A stretch of 64,000 nt of DNA from Guptibacillus hwajinpoensis (GTDB lineage: Bacteria; Bacillota; Bacilli; Bacillales; Guptibacillaceae). The stretch lies in assembly GCF_029277305.1 (NCBI RefSeq), contig NZ_CP119526.1; one strand, given 5' to 3'. The first letter of the stretch is position 1, and each line of letters starts with the position of its first letter. Below the pieces are notes generated by a model that made no database searches, was not told the origin of the DNA, and worked only from the letters and a program-made list of their open reading frames with translations. The translations under genes were made by a program, and so were the position numbers. This document shows positions 51,631-59,766 of the stretch, one piece after another.

Positions 51631-51660
51631 AGCTAACGGAAACTTTCCGTTAGCTTTTTC
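51631..51660 (+). terminator. Intrinsic terminator
   Basis: AGCTAACGGAA / TTCCGTTAGCT, 11-bp stem with a 3-base loop and T-tract. Confidence 0.88.
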
Positions 51661-51766
51661 TATAGAGAGCACATCGTAGCCTATTCAAACTGTTCTTCCA
51701 AGAATTCATTGTGTACATTCTGGGTATGCATAATAAAAGGTAACACCAAGATAGGATGATGACACA

Positions 51767-52369
51767 ATGAATCAAAAAATCATACTCCTAAGCTCACTTT
51801 TGCTAGCTCACAGTCTTCTTTTTATTAGTTTTGTTCATTATCCGGAAACGTTCTGGCCTGTGTTCACGATTACACTTAGTATCCTTATTTTTAATAGTAT
51901 CACTACCGGTTCGTTAGTGTTTAAAAAGATCACATCAACGGATACTGTCTACATTGTGGCAAGTGCTATATTCCTTTACCTGTTAAGTTATGTTGGCATT
52001 CAACTCATTCAGTGGCTTACGCCATCATTATTTGAAGATATGGAACAGTTTTATGATATTGTTCAACCTGCTAAAGCATGGCATTACATTAGTCTAGTAT
52101 TGATCGTCATTCCTGGTGAAGAAATATACTGGAGAGGCTATATTCAGCAACAATTCAAAAAATATAAGAAAGGGGATACCATCATCATTGCTACGCTACT
52201 TTATGCTGTAGCACATCTATATTCTGGTGCACCATTACTAATTGTTGCTGCACTAGTTGGAGGAGTCATATGGGGTTGGATATATGAAAAACGAGGAAAC
52301 TTCTGGGTGCCGCTCCTTTCTCATATTTTGTATGATCTACTCATCCTCGTATTTATTCCGCTGCTCTAG
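51767..52369 (+). CDS. CPBP-family intramembrane metalloprotease
   Basis: Membrane protein of 200 residues with about six hydrophobic segments. The CPBP (CAAX protease and bacteriocin-processing) motifs are visible: EEIYWRGY (EExxxR), AHLYSGAP (His of motif 2) and LLSHILYDLL (HxxxD/N of motif 3). In Bacilli such proteins act in bacteriocin immunity or membrane-protein processing, but no bacteriocin gene is near. The start at 51767 follows a weak site (ATGATGACACA). Confidence 0.85.
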   Translation: MNQKIILLSSLLLAHSLLFISFVHYPETFWPVFTITLSILIFNSITTGSLVFKKITSTDTVYIVASAIFLYLLSYVGIQLIQWLTPSLFEDMEQFYDIVQPAKAWHYISLVLIVIPGEEIYWRGYIQQQFKKYKKGDTIIIATLLYAVAHLYSGAPLLIVAALVGGVIWGWIYEKRGNFWVPLLSHILYDLLILVFIPLL

Positions 52370-52544
52370 TAATAAGTTAAAAAAGAGTCGAAGCTATAAG
52401 TAGAGACTTTATGAAGCTTTAAGAAGAGAATTAAGTTCTTTTTTGTAACACCTATTTTCCTCAATCTAGATTAACAGGTTGCGACTTGGTTATACTTCTA
52501 GTAGTATTAGAATGAATGGCTAAGAATTGAAAAGAGGGTTATAC

Positions 52545-53612
52545 ATGAAAGAATCAATATACGGACTAACGTTTGATCAGCTAACTGAATGGTTGCTAGA
52601 ACGTGGTCATAAGAAATTCCGTGCTTCTCAAGTATGGGATTGGCTCTATAAGAAGCGTGTTAAAGAATTCTCTCAAATGAATAATGTAAATAAAGATTGT
52701 ATCAAACTATTAGAAGATAACTTTGCGATTCAGACGTTAACAACGGAAATCAAACAGGAATCTTCCGATGGTACGATTAAATTCTTGTTCAAATTACAGG
52801 ACGGTAACGTTATTGAGACGGTTCTCATGCGCTTCCATTACGGACAATCTGTTTGTGTAACAACACAGGTTGGTTGTAATATCGGATGCTCATTCTGCGC
52901 AAGTGGCTTATTAAAGAAAAGCCGCGATTTGACTAGCGGTGAAATTGTTGAGCAGATTATGAACGTACAGCACGCACTTGATGAGAAGGCAAACGAAGAA
53001 CGCGTAAGCCACATTGTTATTATGGGAATTGGAGAACCATTCGATAACTATGATAATATGATGGACTTCTTACACGTCGTTAATTCTCAAAAAGGTCTTT
53101 CTATTGGTGCACGCCACATTACGGTTTCTACAAGTGGACTTGCTAAGCAGATCTACGATTTTGCAAATGAAGATCTTCAAGTGAACCTTGCAATTTCGTT
53201 ACACGCTCCAAACGATGAGCTTCGTACAAAGATTATGAAGATCAACAAAGCTTATCCACTAGGAAAGCTAATGCCTGCGATTGATTACTATTTGGAGAAA
53301 ACGAATCGAAGAATTACGTTTGAGTATATTATGTTAAGAGACGTCAATGATCACGTGGAAGAAGCGAAACAACTTGCGAAACTTCTAAGTGATAAGCGTC
53401 ATCTTTCATACGTCAACTTGATTCCATACAACCCAGTAGATGATCACTCCTACCAGCGTAGTGAGAAAGAATCGATTCTTGCGTTCTACGATACGCTTAA
53501 GAAAAACGGTATCAACTGCGTGATCCGTCACGAGAATGGCACGGATATTGATGCTGCCTGCGGTCAGCTACGTAGTAAGCAAGTGAAAAAACTTGAGAAG
53601 ACCGGAAAATAA
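52545..53612 (+). CDS. rlmN: 23S rRNA (adenine2503-C2)-methyltransferase, RlmN family
   Basis: Radical-SAM methyltransferase of 355 residues that methylates A2503 of 23S rRNA (and A37 of some tRNAs). The Fe-S cysteines C111, C115 and C118 (GCNIGCSFC) and the C-terminal catalytic Cys339 in DIDAACGQLR are present. The SAM-site motif MGIGEPFDNY and ISLHAPN also match RlmN rather than Cfr. In Bacillus the housekeeping rlmN usually lies in the yloM-rlmN-prpC operon; this copy stands alone, so a second paralogue is possible. Start at ATG 52545 with AAAGAGGG. Confidence 0.88.
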   Translation: MKESIYGLTFDQLTEWLLERGHKKFRASQVWDWLYKKRVKEFSQMNNVNKDCIKLLEDNFAIQTLTTEIKQESSDGTIKFLFKLQDGNVIETVLMRFHYGQSVCVTTQVGCNIGCSFCASGLLKKSRDLTSGEIVEQIMNVQHALDEKANEERVSHIVIMGIGEPFDNYDNMMDFLHVVNSQKGLSIGARHITVSTSGLAKQIYDFANEDLQVNLAISLHAPNDELRTKIMKINKAYPLGKLMPAIDYYLEKTNRRITFEYIMLRDVNDHVEEAKQLAKLLSDKRHLSYVNLIPYNPVDDHSYQRSEKESILAFYDTLKKNGINCVIRHENGTDIDAACGQLRSKQVKKLEKTGK

Positions 53613-53620
53613 ATCGTTAG

Positions 53621-53650
53621 AAAAGACGCACTCAATTGAGTGCGTCTTTT
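53621..53650 (+). terminator. Intrinsic terminator after rlmN
   Basis: Perfect palindrome of 15-base arms, AAAAGACGCACTCAA and its complement ending TTTT. Confidence 0.88.
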
Positions 53651-53746
53651 CTGTGCTCATAATTGCTTTACACACGTTCATTCCTTTTGTGAATAAACTA
53701 CTATAACTATTTCACGTTTTTATACCTTAAGGAGAAATGAACATAG

Positions 53747-54127
53747 ATGAGAGGATTATTACTTATAGGGTGCTTCTTATTATTTTGGATTGGTTCAGGA
53801 GTATTAGAGGATTTAGATAGAAAAGATCTGCCTTTTCAAAAGGATCAGGATGACATAGCTGTTTTATCCGGATACAATTATATGCATGCAGTTATGGAAG
53901 ATAATCAATTCATAGTGCTTCATGTGTATGATCAACATAAAGTACTAGCTAAATCGTATAATGATAGTGATTTAAATCAATTGATTCCTTCCGCTACTTT
54001 TAAAGCGCTAGTTAAAGAGAACGATGGATTGTATCTGGTATTTGAAGAAGAAAACTCATCCGAAACAAAGAAAAAGCTCGTCGTTGGACCAAGAGGTTCG
54101 GTAACTTTTGTTCCTGAACGATATTAA
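53747..54127 (+). CDS. Hypothetical protein with an N-terminal membrane segment or signal
   Basis: 126 residues: a hydrophobic N-terminus (LLLIGCFLLFWIGSGVL) followed by a soluble, acidic part with YMHAVMEDNQFIVLHVYD and a basic C-terminus. Probably anchored or exported. Behind AAGGAGAAATG. Not recognised; weakly similar in feel to small secreted Bacillus proteins. Confidence 0.7.
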   Translation: MRGLLLIGCFLLFWIGSGVLEDLDRKDLPFQKDQDDIAVLSGYNYMHAVMEDNQFIVLHVYDQHKVLAKSYNDSDLNQLIPSATFKALVKENDGLYLVFEEENSSETKKKLVVGPRGSVTFVPERY

Positions 54128-54212
54128 TCGTTCGTTTGGTTAGATGCTATTTTACTTAACAGATCGTGCTAAACGTTATATATCTCGTCATCTTCCTTTA
54201 ATGACAAAGTAG

Positions 54213-54242
54213 AACGCTATCTCGTTAGGGTGGCGTTTTCTT
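54213..54242 (+). terminator. Probable intrinsic terminator
   Basis: AACGCTATC pairs with GGTGGCGTT (9 bp, some G-U), loop of 7, then TTTTC; downstream of the hypothetical gene. Confidence 0.6.
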
Positions 54243-54311
54243 ATTTCATTAACCAACTTTGAAAGAATTGCTGTTATACTAGCCTTACCATAGTTAAGAG
54301 AGGGATTTTTT

Positions 54312-55295
54312 ATGCCATATAGCCTTACGACGAACGAACGGGATCAGCTTTTTCAGGAACTTACGGCCGATCAACATGTTTATCTCAATCAATTCCTAAA
54401 ACGGGGAAGAAAAACGGTTTTTGCGAATGTAATCGCGCGAGATAAAGGTAGGATGATACCAGACGGTGCTTCAGACCAAGAAATAGAGATGCTACTTGAT
54501 GACTGGATTCTAGATGACTTTATCGATGCGGGATTTGTGTCTGATGAGTTATTGTGTGAATGTGGCCGTCCGCTAAGGTACCAATATGTCGTTAGACACG
54601 TCAAAACTGGTGAAATTTTGCAATTTGGTATAAACCACTTTGAAGAACATACCGGTATGTCTTCCTCAATTGTGAAAGAGGTTATGAAAGGGTTTAATAC
54701 GATCGACTATGAATTAGATGAGTTACTCGTAAAACAAGCTAAAGGGAGAGCGTCCTATGAGATTCCTCCAGGCATGCCTATTCCTGCAGACATTCGTGAT
54801 CTTCTTGATCTACAATTACCATTACTTGATCGCCAAGAACGGCGTCTACATGAAGCCATACGAGCTTTCCGTGAAGAACAAGAAGCGACCAAGAGGGGAA
54901 GTAGTGATTTCAGTAGCACAACATCGATAACGAATAGAGAAGAGTCAAAGCCTAACGATGAATTACAACCCTCCTTTGATTTATTTGCAGAGGACAATAC
55001 TTCTAATCTAGAGCCTGTGATTCCTAAATCTAAAAACACATTCGTTGTTGGTGGACTATCATTTATTATTCAAGAAGCCATCGACGGTTATATACAAAGA
55101 GGCATTGAAAGTACAATCATGATGTGTGAACTACTTATTAAAGAGGGAAAAACAACAAACAATCGCTATTCAACTGGAAAACCCAAAATTTACTTTGCAG
55201 TTAGTACGTATCTTGATTCCTTTGTTCATATGGGAGAGATGACCGTTGAACCATTAGGGCAAGAGGATCGGATTTATCGATTAAAAGACAAGTAA
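54312..55295 (+). CDS. DUF3895-like protein
   Basis: 327-residue soluble protein. N-terminal half is charged and helical with a Cys pair (LLCECGRPLRYQYVV near residue 80), the middle (about 190-235) is a low-complexity Ser/Glu/Asn linker, and the C-terminal part has GGLSFIIQEAIDGYIQRG. The family call (DUF3895) is from memory of Bacillus proteins with this layout; function unknown. Ribosome site AGAGAGGGATT. Confidence 0.65.
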   Translation: MPYSLTTNERDQLFQELTADQHVYLNQFLKRGRKTVFANVIARDKGRMIPDGASDQEIEMLLDDWILDDFIDAGFVSDELLCECGRPLRYQYVVRHVKTGEILQFGINHFEEHTGMSSSIVKEVMKGFNTIDYELDELLVKQAKGRASYEIPPGMPIPADIRDLLDLQLPLLDRQERRLHEAIRAFREEQEATKRGSSDFSSTTSITNREESKPNDELQPSFDLFAEDNTSNLEPVIPKSKNTFVVGGLSFIIQEAIDGYIQRGIESTIMMCELLIKEGKTTNNRYSTGKPKIYFAVSTYLDSFVHMGEMTVEPLGQEDRIYRLKDK

Positions 55296-55322
55296 GTACT
55301 ATTCGAATCTTCTGAATAATGG

Positions 55323-55351
55323 TTGACATACCCATCAAACGAGTCTATAAT
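55323..55351 (+). promoter_or_regulatory. SigmaA-type promoter of the S-box gene
   Basis: TTGACA (55323-55328) and TATAAT (55346-55351) with the ideal 17-base spacing, about 30 bases before the riboswitch. Confidence 0.85.
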
Positions 55352-55381
55352 TCCAAGCATGTTGAAAATAATATAGCACAA

Positions 55382-55543
55382 CTCTTATTAAGAGCGGCGG
55401 AGGGATTAGGCCCTATGATGCCCGGCAACCTTTCAAGGGAACCTTGAAGCTGGTGCCAATTCCTACAGACGTAACTGTCTGGAAGATAAGAGGAGGATTC
55501 GTTCAGTAAGCCCTCTTCTTATGTATAGAAGGGGGCTTTTCTC
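55382..55543 (+). promoter_or_regulatory. S-box (SAM-I) riboswitch with terminator
   Basis: Starts CTCTTATTAAGAGCGGCGGA and contains GGCCCTATGATGCCCGGCAACC, GGTGCCAATTCC and the closing GGAAGATAAGAG (55481-55492), so P1 pairs CTCTTAT with ATAAGAG. A terminator follows: AAGCCCTCTTCT / AGAAGGGGGCTTTT (55508-55540). Turns transcription off when SAM is high. Confidence 0.95.
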
Positions 55544-55569
55544 ATTTGATTAAAAGGAGATGCTTTAAG

Positions 55570-56619
55570 ATGAAACGTTCACTTGAACAACGATTGCAAG
55601 AAGGACCTGTTATTTGTGGTGAAGGGTATTTATTTGAATTAGAGAGAAGAGGATATGTACAAGCAGGTTCCTTTGTACCTGAAGTGGCACTTGATTATCC
55701 AGAAGCACTGAAACAAACCTATCGTGACTACATGTTAGCTGGATCAGATGTAGTTCTAGCTTTTACGTATAATGGGCACCGTGAAAAAATGAGAATCATT
55801 GGGAAAGAAGATCTCCTTGAGCCACTAAACCGTCAGGCGATTCGATTAGCAAAAGAAGTAGCGAAAGAGCATCCTGTAGAAGAAGCGCTTGTAGCAGGAA
55901 ACATTTCAAATACAAACCTCTTTGATACGGATGACGAAGAAGGAAAAGAGACAATTCGAGCTATGTTTGCTGAAATGGTCACTTGGAGCAAGGAAGAGGG
56001 GGTTGATTTCGTTAATGGAGAAACCTTCTACTACTACGAAGAAGCAAAGATTGCGTTAGAAGAAATTCAAAAACAAGGATTACCCGCTGTTATTACACTT
56101 GGCTTGATGAGTGAAGGAATTTTAAGAGACGGATATACTGTACAGGAGGCCTGTCGTCTTCTAGAAGATCAGGGGGCACTTGTTGTTGGTATGAACTGCT
56201 TCAGAGGACCCGCTACCATGCAGCCCTACATCGAAAAAATCAGAACATCTGTGAATGGTTACGTTGGTGCACTTCCTGTACCATATCGCACGACAGAGGA
56301 ACATCCGACACTATTCAATTTACCAGATGGAGGGTGTTCATGTACACTGCCGACAGAAACAACATTCCCTACTTCACTAGATCCATTGTATTGCAATCGA
56401 TATGAATTAGCAGAATGGGCTAAGAAAGCAAAGGGTATTGGCGTTAATTATTTCGGACTTTGTTGCGGAGCTTCCCCAAGCATGCTAAGGGAAGTGGCTG
56501 AAACAGTTGGAAGAACAGCGGTAAATTCCGTTTATTCACCAAATATGGAAAAGCATTTTCTATTCGGTAGTGATGAATCATTGAAAGCGAATAATACAGC
56601 TTATCGTACAAAAGCTTAA
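55570..56619 (+). CDS. Homocysteine S-methyltransferase family protein (betaine-type candidate)
   Basis: Zn-dependent methyltransferase of 349 residues that makes methionine by moving a methyl group to homocysteine. Visible zinc-site cysteines: GMNCFRGP and GLCCGASP, with a further CSCTLP segment. It lacks a folate- or cobalamin-binding domain, so the donor is probably betaine, S-methylmethionine or another sulfonium/ammonium compound, as in BHMT. Control by the SAM riboswitch supports a role in methionine supply. Start at ATG 55570 with AAAAGGAGATG. Confidence 0.88.
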   Translation: MKRSLEQRLQEGPVICGEGYLFELERRGYVQAGSFVPEVALDYPEALKQTYRDYMLAGSDVVLAFTYNGHREKMRIIGKEDLLEPLNRQAIRLAKEVAKEHPVEEALVAGNISNTNLFDTDDEEGKETIRAMFAEMVTWSKEEGVDFVNGETFYYYEEAKIALEEIQKQGLPAVITLGLMSEGILRDGYTVQEACRLLEDQGALVVGMNCFRGPATMQPYIEKIRTSVNGYVGALPVPYRTTEEHPTLFNLPDGGCSCTLPTETTFPTSLDPLYCNRYELAEWAKKAKGIGVNYFGLCCGASPSMLREVAETVGRTAVNSVYSPNMEKHFLFGSDESLKANNTAYRTKA

Positions 56620-56632
56620 TAAGTATGTTTGA

Positions 56633-56668
56633 ATAGATTCCCTGTCATATAGGGAATCTATCTTTACT
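56633..56668. terminator. Bidirectional terminator
   Basis: ATAGATTCCCT / AGGGAATCTAT, 11-bp stem, 7-base loop, between convergent genes. Confidence 0.8.
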
Positions 56669-56673
56669 CTTTG

Positions 56674-57180
56674 CTATTTAAATTGCTCGTTCTCTAGTAT
56701 GACTGATGTTGATGTACTGACATCGCGCTGACTCTTTGTATACCTTACTAAATTAACGATGTTCTGATGAGTCTGCTTTGCACCAATAATTAATAATGGA
56801 ACACCAATCCAGTTCATTTTCAAACCTCTTGCGAACATGCCGCCAAATGTCATCGAAAGTGGGACAGTAGGGGATGTGTTAGAGAAGATGACAGGTTCCT
56901 TCATGTCAAAACTGTCATGAAACAAGACACTTAGATGATTTAATGCGGGTAACAGTACTTTTGAACCGCCTCTACCCAATGTATATACCTTATCTCCATG
57001 CTCATCCTCACCATGATAAATAAGCCTACCCATATCACTCCTCTTCAATTTATTAAAGATATCAATGTTAAGGATCTCCTCCTTAGAGGGAATACTGTTT
57101 GATGAAAGCTTATTTAGATGATAAGCTGCGGCTAGTGCAGATGAATGCGTTCCACCATAGCAATTGTATATGTAAATCAT
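56674..57180 (-). CDS. DUF3189-family protein
   Basis: 168-residue protein beginning MIYIYNCYGGTHSSALAAAYHL, the pattern of the DUF3189 family found in Bacillales. Also HGEDEHGDKVYTLGRGGSKVLLP. Function unknown. Start set at 57180 (minus strand) because GGAAGAGG lies just upstream; the frame extends further to 57225. Confidence 0.82.
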   Translation of the reverse strand: MIYIYNCYGGTHSSALAAAYHLNKLSSNSIPSKEEILNIDIFNKLKRSDMGRLIYHGEDEHGDKVYTLGRGGSKVLLPALNHLSVLFHDSFDMKEPVIFSNTSPTVPLSMTFGGMFARGLKMNWIGVPLLIIGAKQTHQNIVNLVRYTKSQRDVSTSTSVILENEQFK

Positions 57181-57506
57181 ACAAAAACCTCTTCCCCTAC
57201 GAATCATTAATAAGTGGACTACCACCAGACTTGTGAGTAGTGCAGCAGACTGTATTAGTATGATTGATAGGCGAAAGATTTATTTATCTATTATAATCAA
57301 TACCTGATAAATAACAGGAACCAAGTCAAACATTTCCTTATATAGTGAATAATATAGGTAATCTGTCTTGAAAAAGAGTCCTATGCGTAGATACCTTACC
57401 AAAATGAATCACTTTATTACCGAATTATGTTATTATTTTAAATGTGTCTGCATGCAATCATTTTCGATGCCGCAGAAAAGAACCTGTCCGATAAGTGAGG
57501 GAACCA

Positions 57507-58427
57507 ATGATTAATCAAAAAGCTATAAACGAACTCCGCTCCATCTTGCCAGCAGCGGAAGTAAAAATAAATGCACCATTACATGAACACACCTATACAA
57601 GAATGGGTGGAAAGGCAGATGTTCTTGTATTTCCAAAAACGATTGAAGATGCAAGAGCTGCTGTTGAATATGCTTATCATTCAAGCTATCCACTAACCAT
57701 TTTAGGGAAAGGCTCTAATGTTATTATCCAGGATGGTGGAATTCGTGGAATTGTTCTTAACCTCTCGTCCCTAGATCACATCCATGAAAGTGATAAAAAG
57801 GTGATTGCACAGTCTGGTGCGCGCATTATTGATGCATCAGAGTTCGCACTGGATCAAAAGCTAACTGGTCTGGAATTTGCTTGTGGTATTCCAGGTTCCG
57901 TTGGAGGCGCCGTCTATATGAATGCAGGTGCCTACGGAGGAGAAATAGCCGACTGTCTAGAGAGTGTGCTCGCGGTAACTAAAGAAGGAAAGTTGATTAG
58001 CTTAACAGCTGATCAGTTAGACTTATCTTATCGCCATAGTAACGTTGAAGAAAACGGTCTTCTCGTTCTTGAAGCTACATTCCAACTTAAAGATGGTCAT
58101 TACGATGAAATTAAAGCGATTATGGACGATCTGACAGAAAAGCGGGAAACAAAGCAACCGCTTGAATATCCATCGTGTGGAAGTGTATTTAAACGTCCAC
58201 CAGGACTCTTTGCAGGAAAGCTAATTCAGGATTCAGAGTTACAAGGAACGCGTATCGGTGGAGCAGAAGTTTCCAAAAAGCATGCTGGATTTATTGTTAA
58301 CATTGATAACGCAACAGCAACCGACTACTTAAACGTCATTCATCACGTTCAACAAACGGTGAAAGATAAATTCGGCGTTGATTTGGAGCGGGAAGTTCGT
58401 GTTATTGGTGAACCGCCTGAAGCCTAA
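57507..58427 (+). CDS. murB: UDP-N-acetylenolpyruvoylglucosamine reductase MurB
   Basis: Cytoplasmic FAD enzyme of peptidoglycan precursor synthesis, reducing UDP-GlcNAc-enolpyruvate to UDP-MurNAc with NADPH. About 306 residues. FAD-binding signature TRMGGKADVLVFPKT near 34 and LTILGKGSNVIIQDGG near 73, GIPGSVGGAVYMNAGAYGGE, the catalytic Ser in CGSVFKRPPG and the C-terminal Glu region EREVRVIGEPP. Start at ATG 57507 near GAGGGAACC; GTG 57495 is possible. It stands alone here, away from the mur cluster. Confidence 0.95.
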   Translation: MINQKAINELRSILPAAEVKINAPLHEHTYTRMGGKADVLVFPKTIEDARAAVEYAYHSSYPLTILGKGSNVIIQDGGIRGIVLNLSSLDHIHESDKKVIAQSGARIIDASEFALDQKLTGLEFACGIPGSVGGAVYMNAGAYGGEIADCLESVLAVTKEGKLISLTADQLDLSYRHSNVEENGLLVLEATFQLKDGHYDEIKAIMDDLTEKRETKQPLEYPSCGSVFKRPPGLFAGKLIQDSELQGTRIGGAEVSKKHAGFIVNIDNATATDYLNVIHHVQQTVKDKFGVDLEREVRVIGEPPEA

Positions 58428-58450
58428 ATTGTAGTTTAACCCAGTAAATC

Positions 58451-58488
58451 AAAAAAGCAACATACCATTTATGGTATGTTGCTTTTTT
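58451..58488 (+). terminator. Intrinsic terminator after murB
   Basis: AAAAAGCAACATACCA / TGGTATGTTGCTTTTT, 16-bp stem, TTTA loop. Confidence 0.9.
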
Positions 58489-58508
58489 ACTATGTTCAAA
58501 ATTCATCC

Positions 58509-58537
58509 GCCTGCTTTTAACAAAGCAGGCTTATTTG
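58509..58537 (+). terminator. Second hairpin terminator
   Basis: GCCTGCTTT / AAAGCAGGC with TAAC loop followed by TTATTT, directly behind the first. Confidence 0.7.
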
Positions 58538-58592
58538 ATTTGATTAGGTATAAGAAAAACGATTCGCTATATAATTGAAAGTTGCATATTCA

Positions 58593-58622
58593 AAAGTGAC
58601 TCCTTATTACAGGAGTCACTTT
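58593..58622 (-). terminator. Hairpin after the small lipoprotein gene
   Basis: AAAGTGACTCC / GGAGTCACTTT around an 8-base loop; downstream of the minus-strand lipoprotein. Confidence 0.65.
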
Positions 58623-58627
58623 ATTAG

Positions 58628-58921
58628 TTACTTACCGCGTCTTTCTTCAGAAGGCTCCTCATCAAGGTCCGGTTCTTCTTCATCCATATTACGAGGTGTA
58701 TCTGGCTCATTAGGACCTTTTATGTCTCTAGGATCTGTATCCAGATCAGGTCCTCTATCGTTGTTCATATCAATATTTTCATCGTTGTAACGGGTAGGTT
58801 CGTAATTAACATCTTCTGGCTGTTCATTCATCTCATTTCCGTTTCCATTCCCAGCGCAAGCTCCCAACATGCTTGCTGAGAGGGCAAGTGACATCGTTAA
58901 AAGCATCAATTTCTTTTTCAT
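58628..58921 (-). CDS. Small acidic lipoprotein
   Basis: 97 residues. Lipoprotein signal MKKKLMLLTMSLALSASML with lipobox LGAC (Cys22). The mature part is short, acidic and rich in Asn, Asp, Glu and Pro with no clear fold, a typical surface lipoprotein of unknown function. It converges with nothing and stands between two terminated units. Confidence 0.85.
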   Translation of the reverse strand: MKKKLMLLTMSLALSASMLGACAGNGNGNEMNEQPEDVNYEPTRYNDENIDMNNDRGPDLDTDPRDIKGPNEPDTPRNMDEEEPDLDEEPSEERRGK

Positions 58922-59133
58922 TATTCGATTACCTCCATAGATATTTTTATATCCTTACTTACTATTTCCAGTGAATTATCTTGTTACTCACTTCGAATTA
59001 CTTTCGATATTGGTAATTTAAAGAAACAGTAGAAGGCAAAAAGAACCAGTATAGTTCCTACCTAAATACTTAAACTAACTTGTGTTTCTATAGATTCATG
59101 TGACTAAAATTGCACTTAAGGAAGTGAACTTTC

Positions 59134-59442
59134 GTGAATAAGAAAAAGAACAATCAAGGTAAAGGAAGAACAGCAACAATGATGGTATTAAGTGCTGTAG
59201 GTGGAGCGGCTGCATACGGATTGTCCAACCGGTTTAGAAATGAGAATAGTACAAATCAACATTCTTCCCAAGGAATGTCGAATGGAAAGAACCACGCATC
59301 TTCCCAGCAAAACGCTCACTATTCTTCGAACAATGGAACAAATCAATCTTTCACAGACCTGACTGACACTGCGAAAAACATGGGCATAGACAACAGTGCC
59401 ATACAAGAATTTACGAATGCGATCAAAGATGATTTAAAATAA
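59134..59442 (+). CDS. Small hypothetical protein with a membrane segment
   Basis: 102 residues starting at GTG 59134 after AAGGAAGTG. A short hydrophobic stretch (MMVLSAVGGAAAYGL) after a basic start could anchor it; then a Ser/Asn/His/Gln-rich linker and a short helical C-terminus. Resembles the small coat or inner-membrane proteins of Bacillus in composition only. Function unknown. Confidence 0.65.
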   Translation: MNKKKNNQGKGRTATMMVLSAVGGAAAYGLSNRFRNENSTNQHSSQGMSNGKNHASSQQNAHYSSNNGTNQSFTDLTDTAKNMGIDNSAIQEFTNAIKDDLK

Positions 59443-59475
59443 AAGAGAACGTTAACAGAACAAATTGGTTTATTC

Positions 59476-59513
59476 ACTCACAGAACTCAACACTTCTGTG
59501 AGTTTTATTTTTA
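59476..59513 (+). terminator. Intrinsic terminator
   Basis: ACTCACAGAA / TTCTGTGAGT, 10-bp stem, 8-base loop, then a T-rich tail. Confidence 0.85.
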
Positions 59514-59665
59514 AGCTATGATAACTCATATTGTTGATTTCTAGATTTTTGAACAAAAAATTTAACAGCATTAAATTGTCATTTAACGTGTATATCGGTA
59601 CATGAAATTGAGATTATTTTGTAATTTCCACCGTCTATTGACCTATATCCTACTAATCAACTTAA

Positions 59666-59752
59666 TTGATAATAGTTCTCAAGTATGATTGACGATGATA
59701 ATCGTTCTCATTTATCCTTGTAAGTGGAGTTATTGAAAATGATTATCAATTG
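59666..59752 (+). promoter_or_regulatory. Fur-box cluster of the siderophore operon
   Basis: Three sites resembling the Fur consensus (GATAATGATAATCATTATC): TTGATAATAGTTCTCAA (59666-59682), GATGATAATCGTTCTCATT (59694-59712) and TTGAAAATGATTATCAATTG (59733-59752). They sit just before the start of the operon, so iron would repress it. Confidence 0.8.
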
Positions 59753-59766
59753 AAAAAGGAGTTTTA

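Larger units (their letters stand above)
59443..59766 (+). other. Gap with a terminator and Fur boxes
   Basis: A 324-base stretch with no gene: a terminator (59476-59513) for the small gene, then AT-rich sequence and three Fur-box-like sites in the last 100 bases. Confidence 0.7.

Noticed and set aside
54755..55039. Minus-strand 94-codon frame in the DUF3895-like gene
   Set aside because: Ser/Arg-rich shadow translation opposite a well-supported gene; no start signals.
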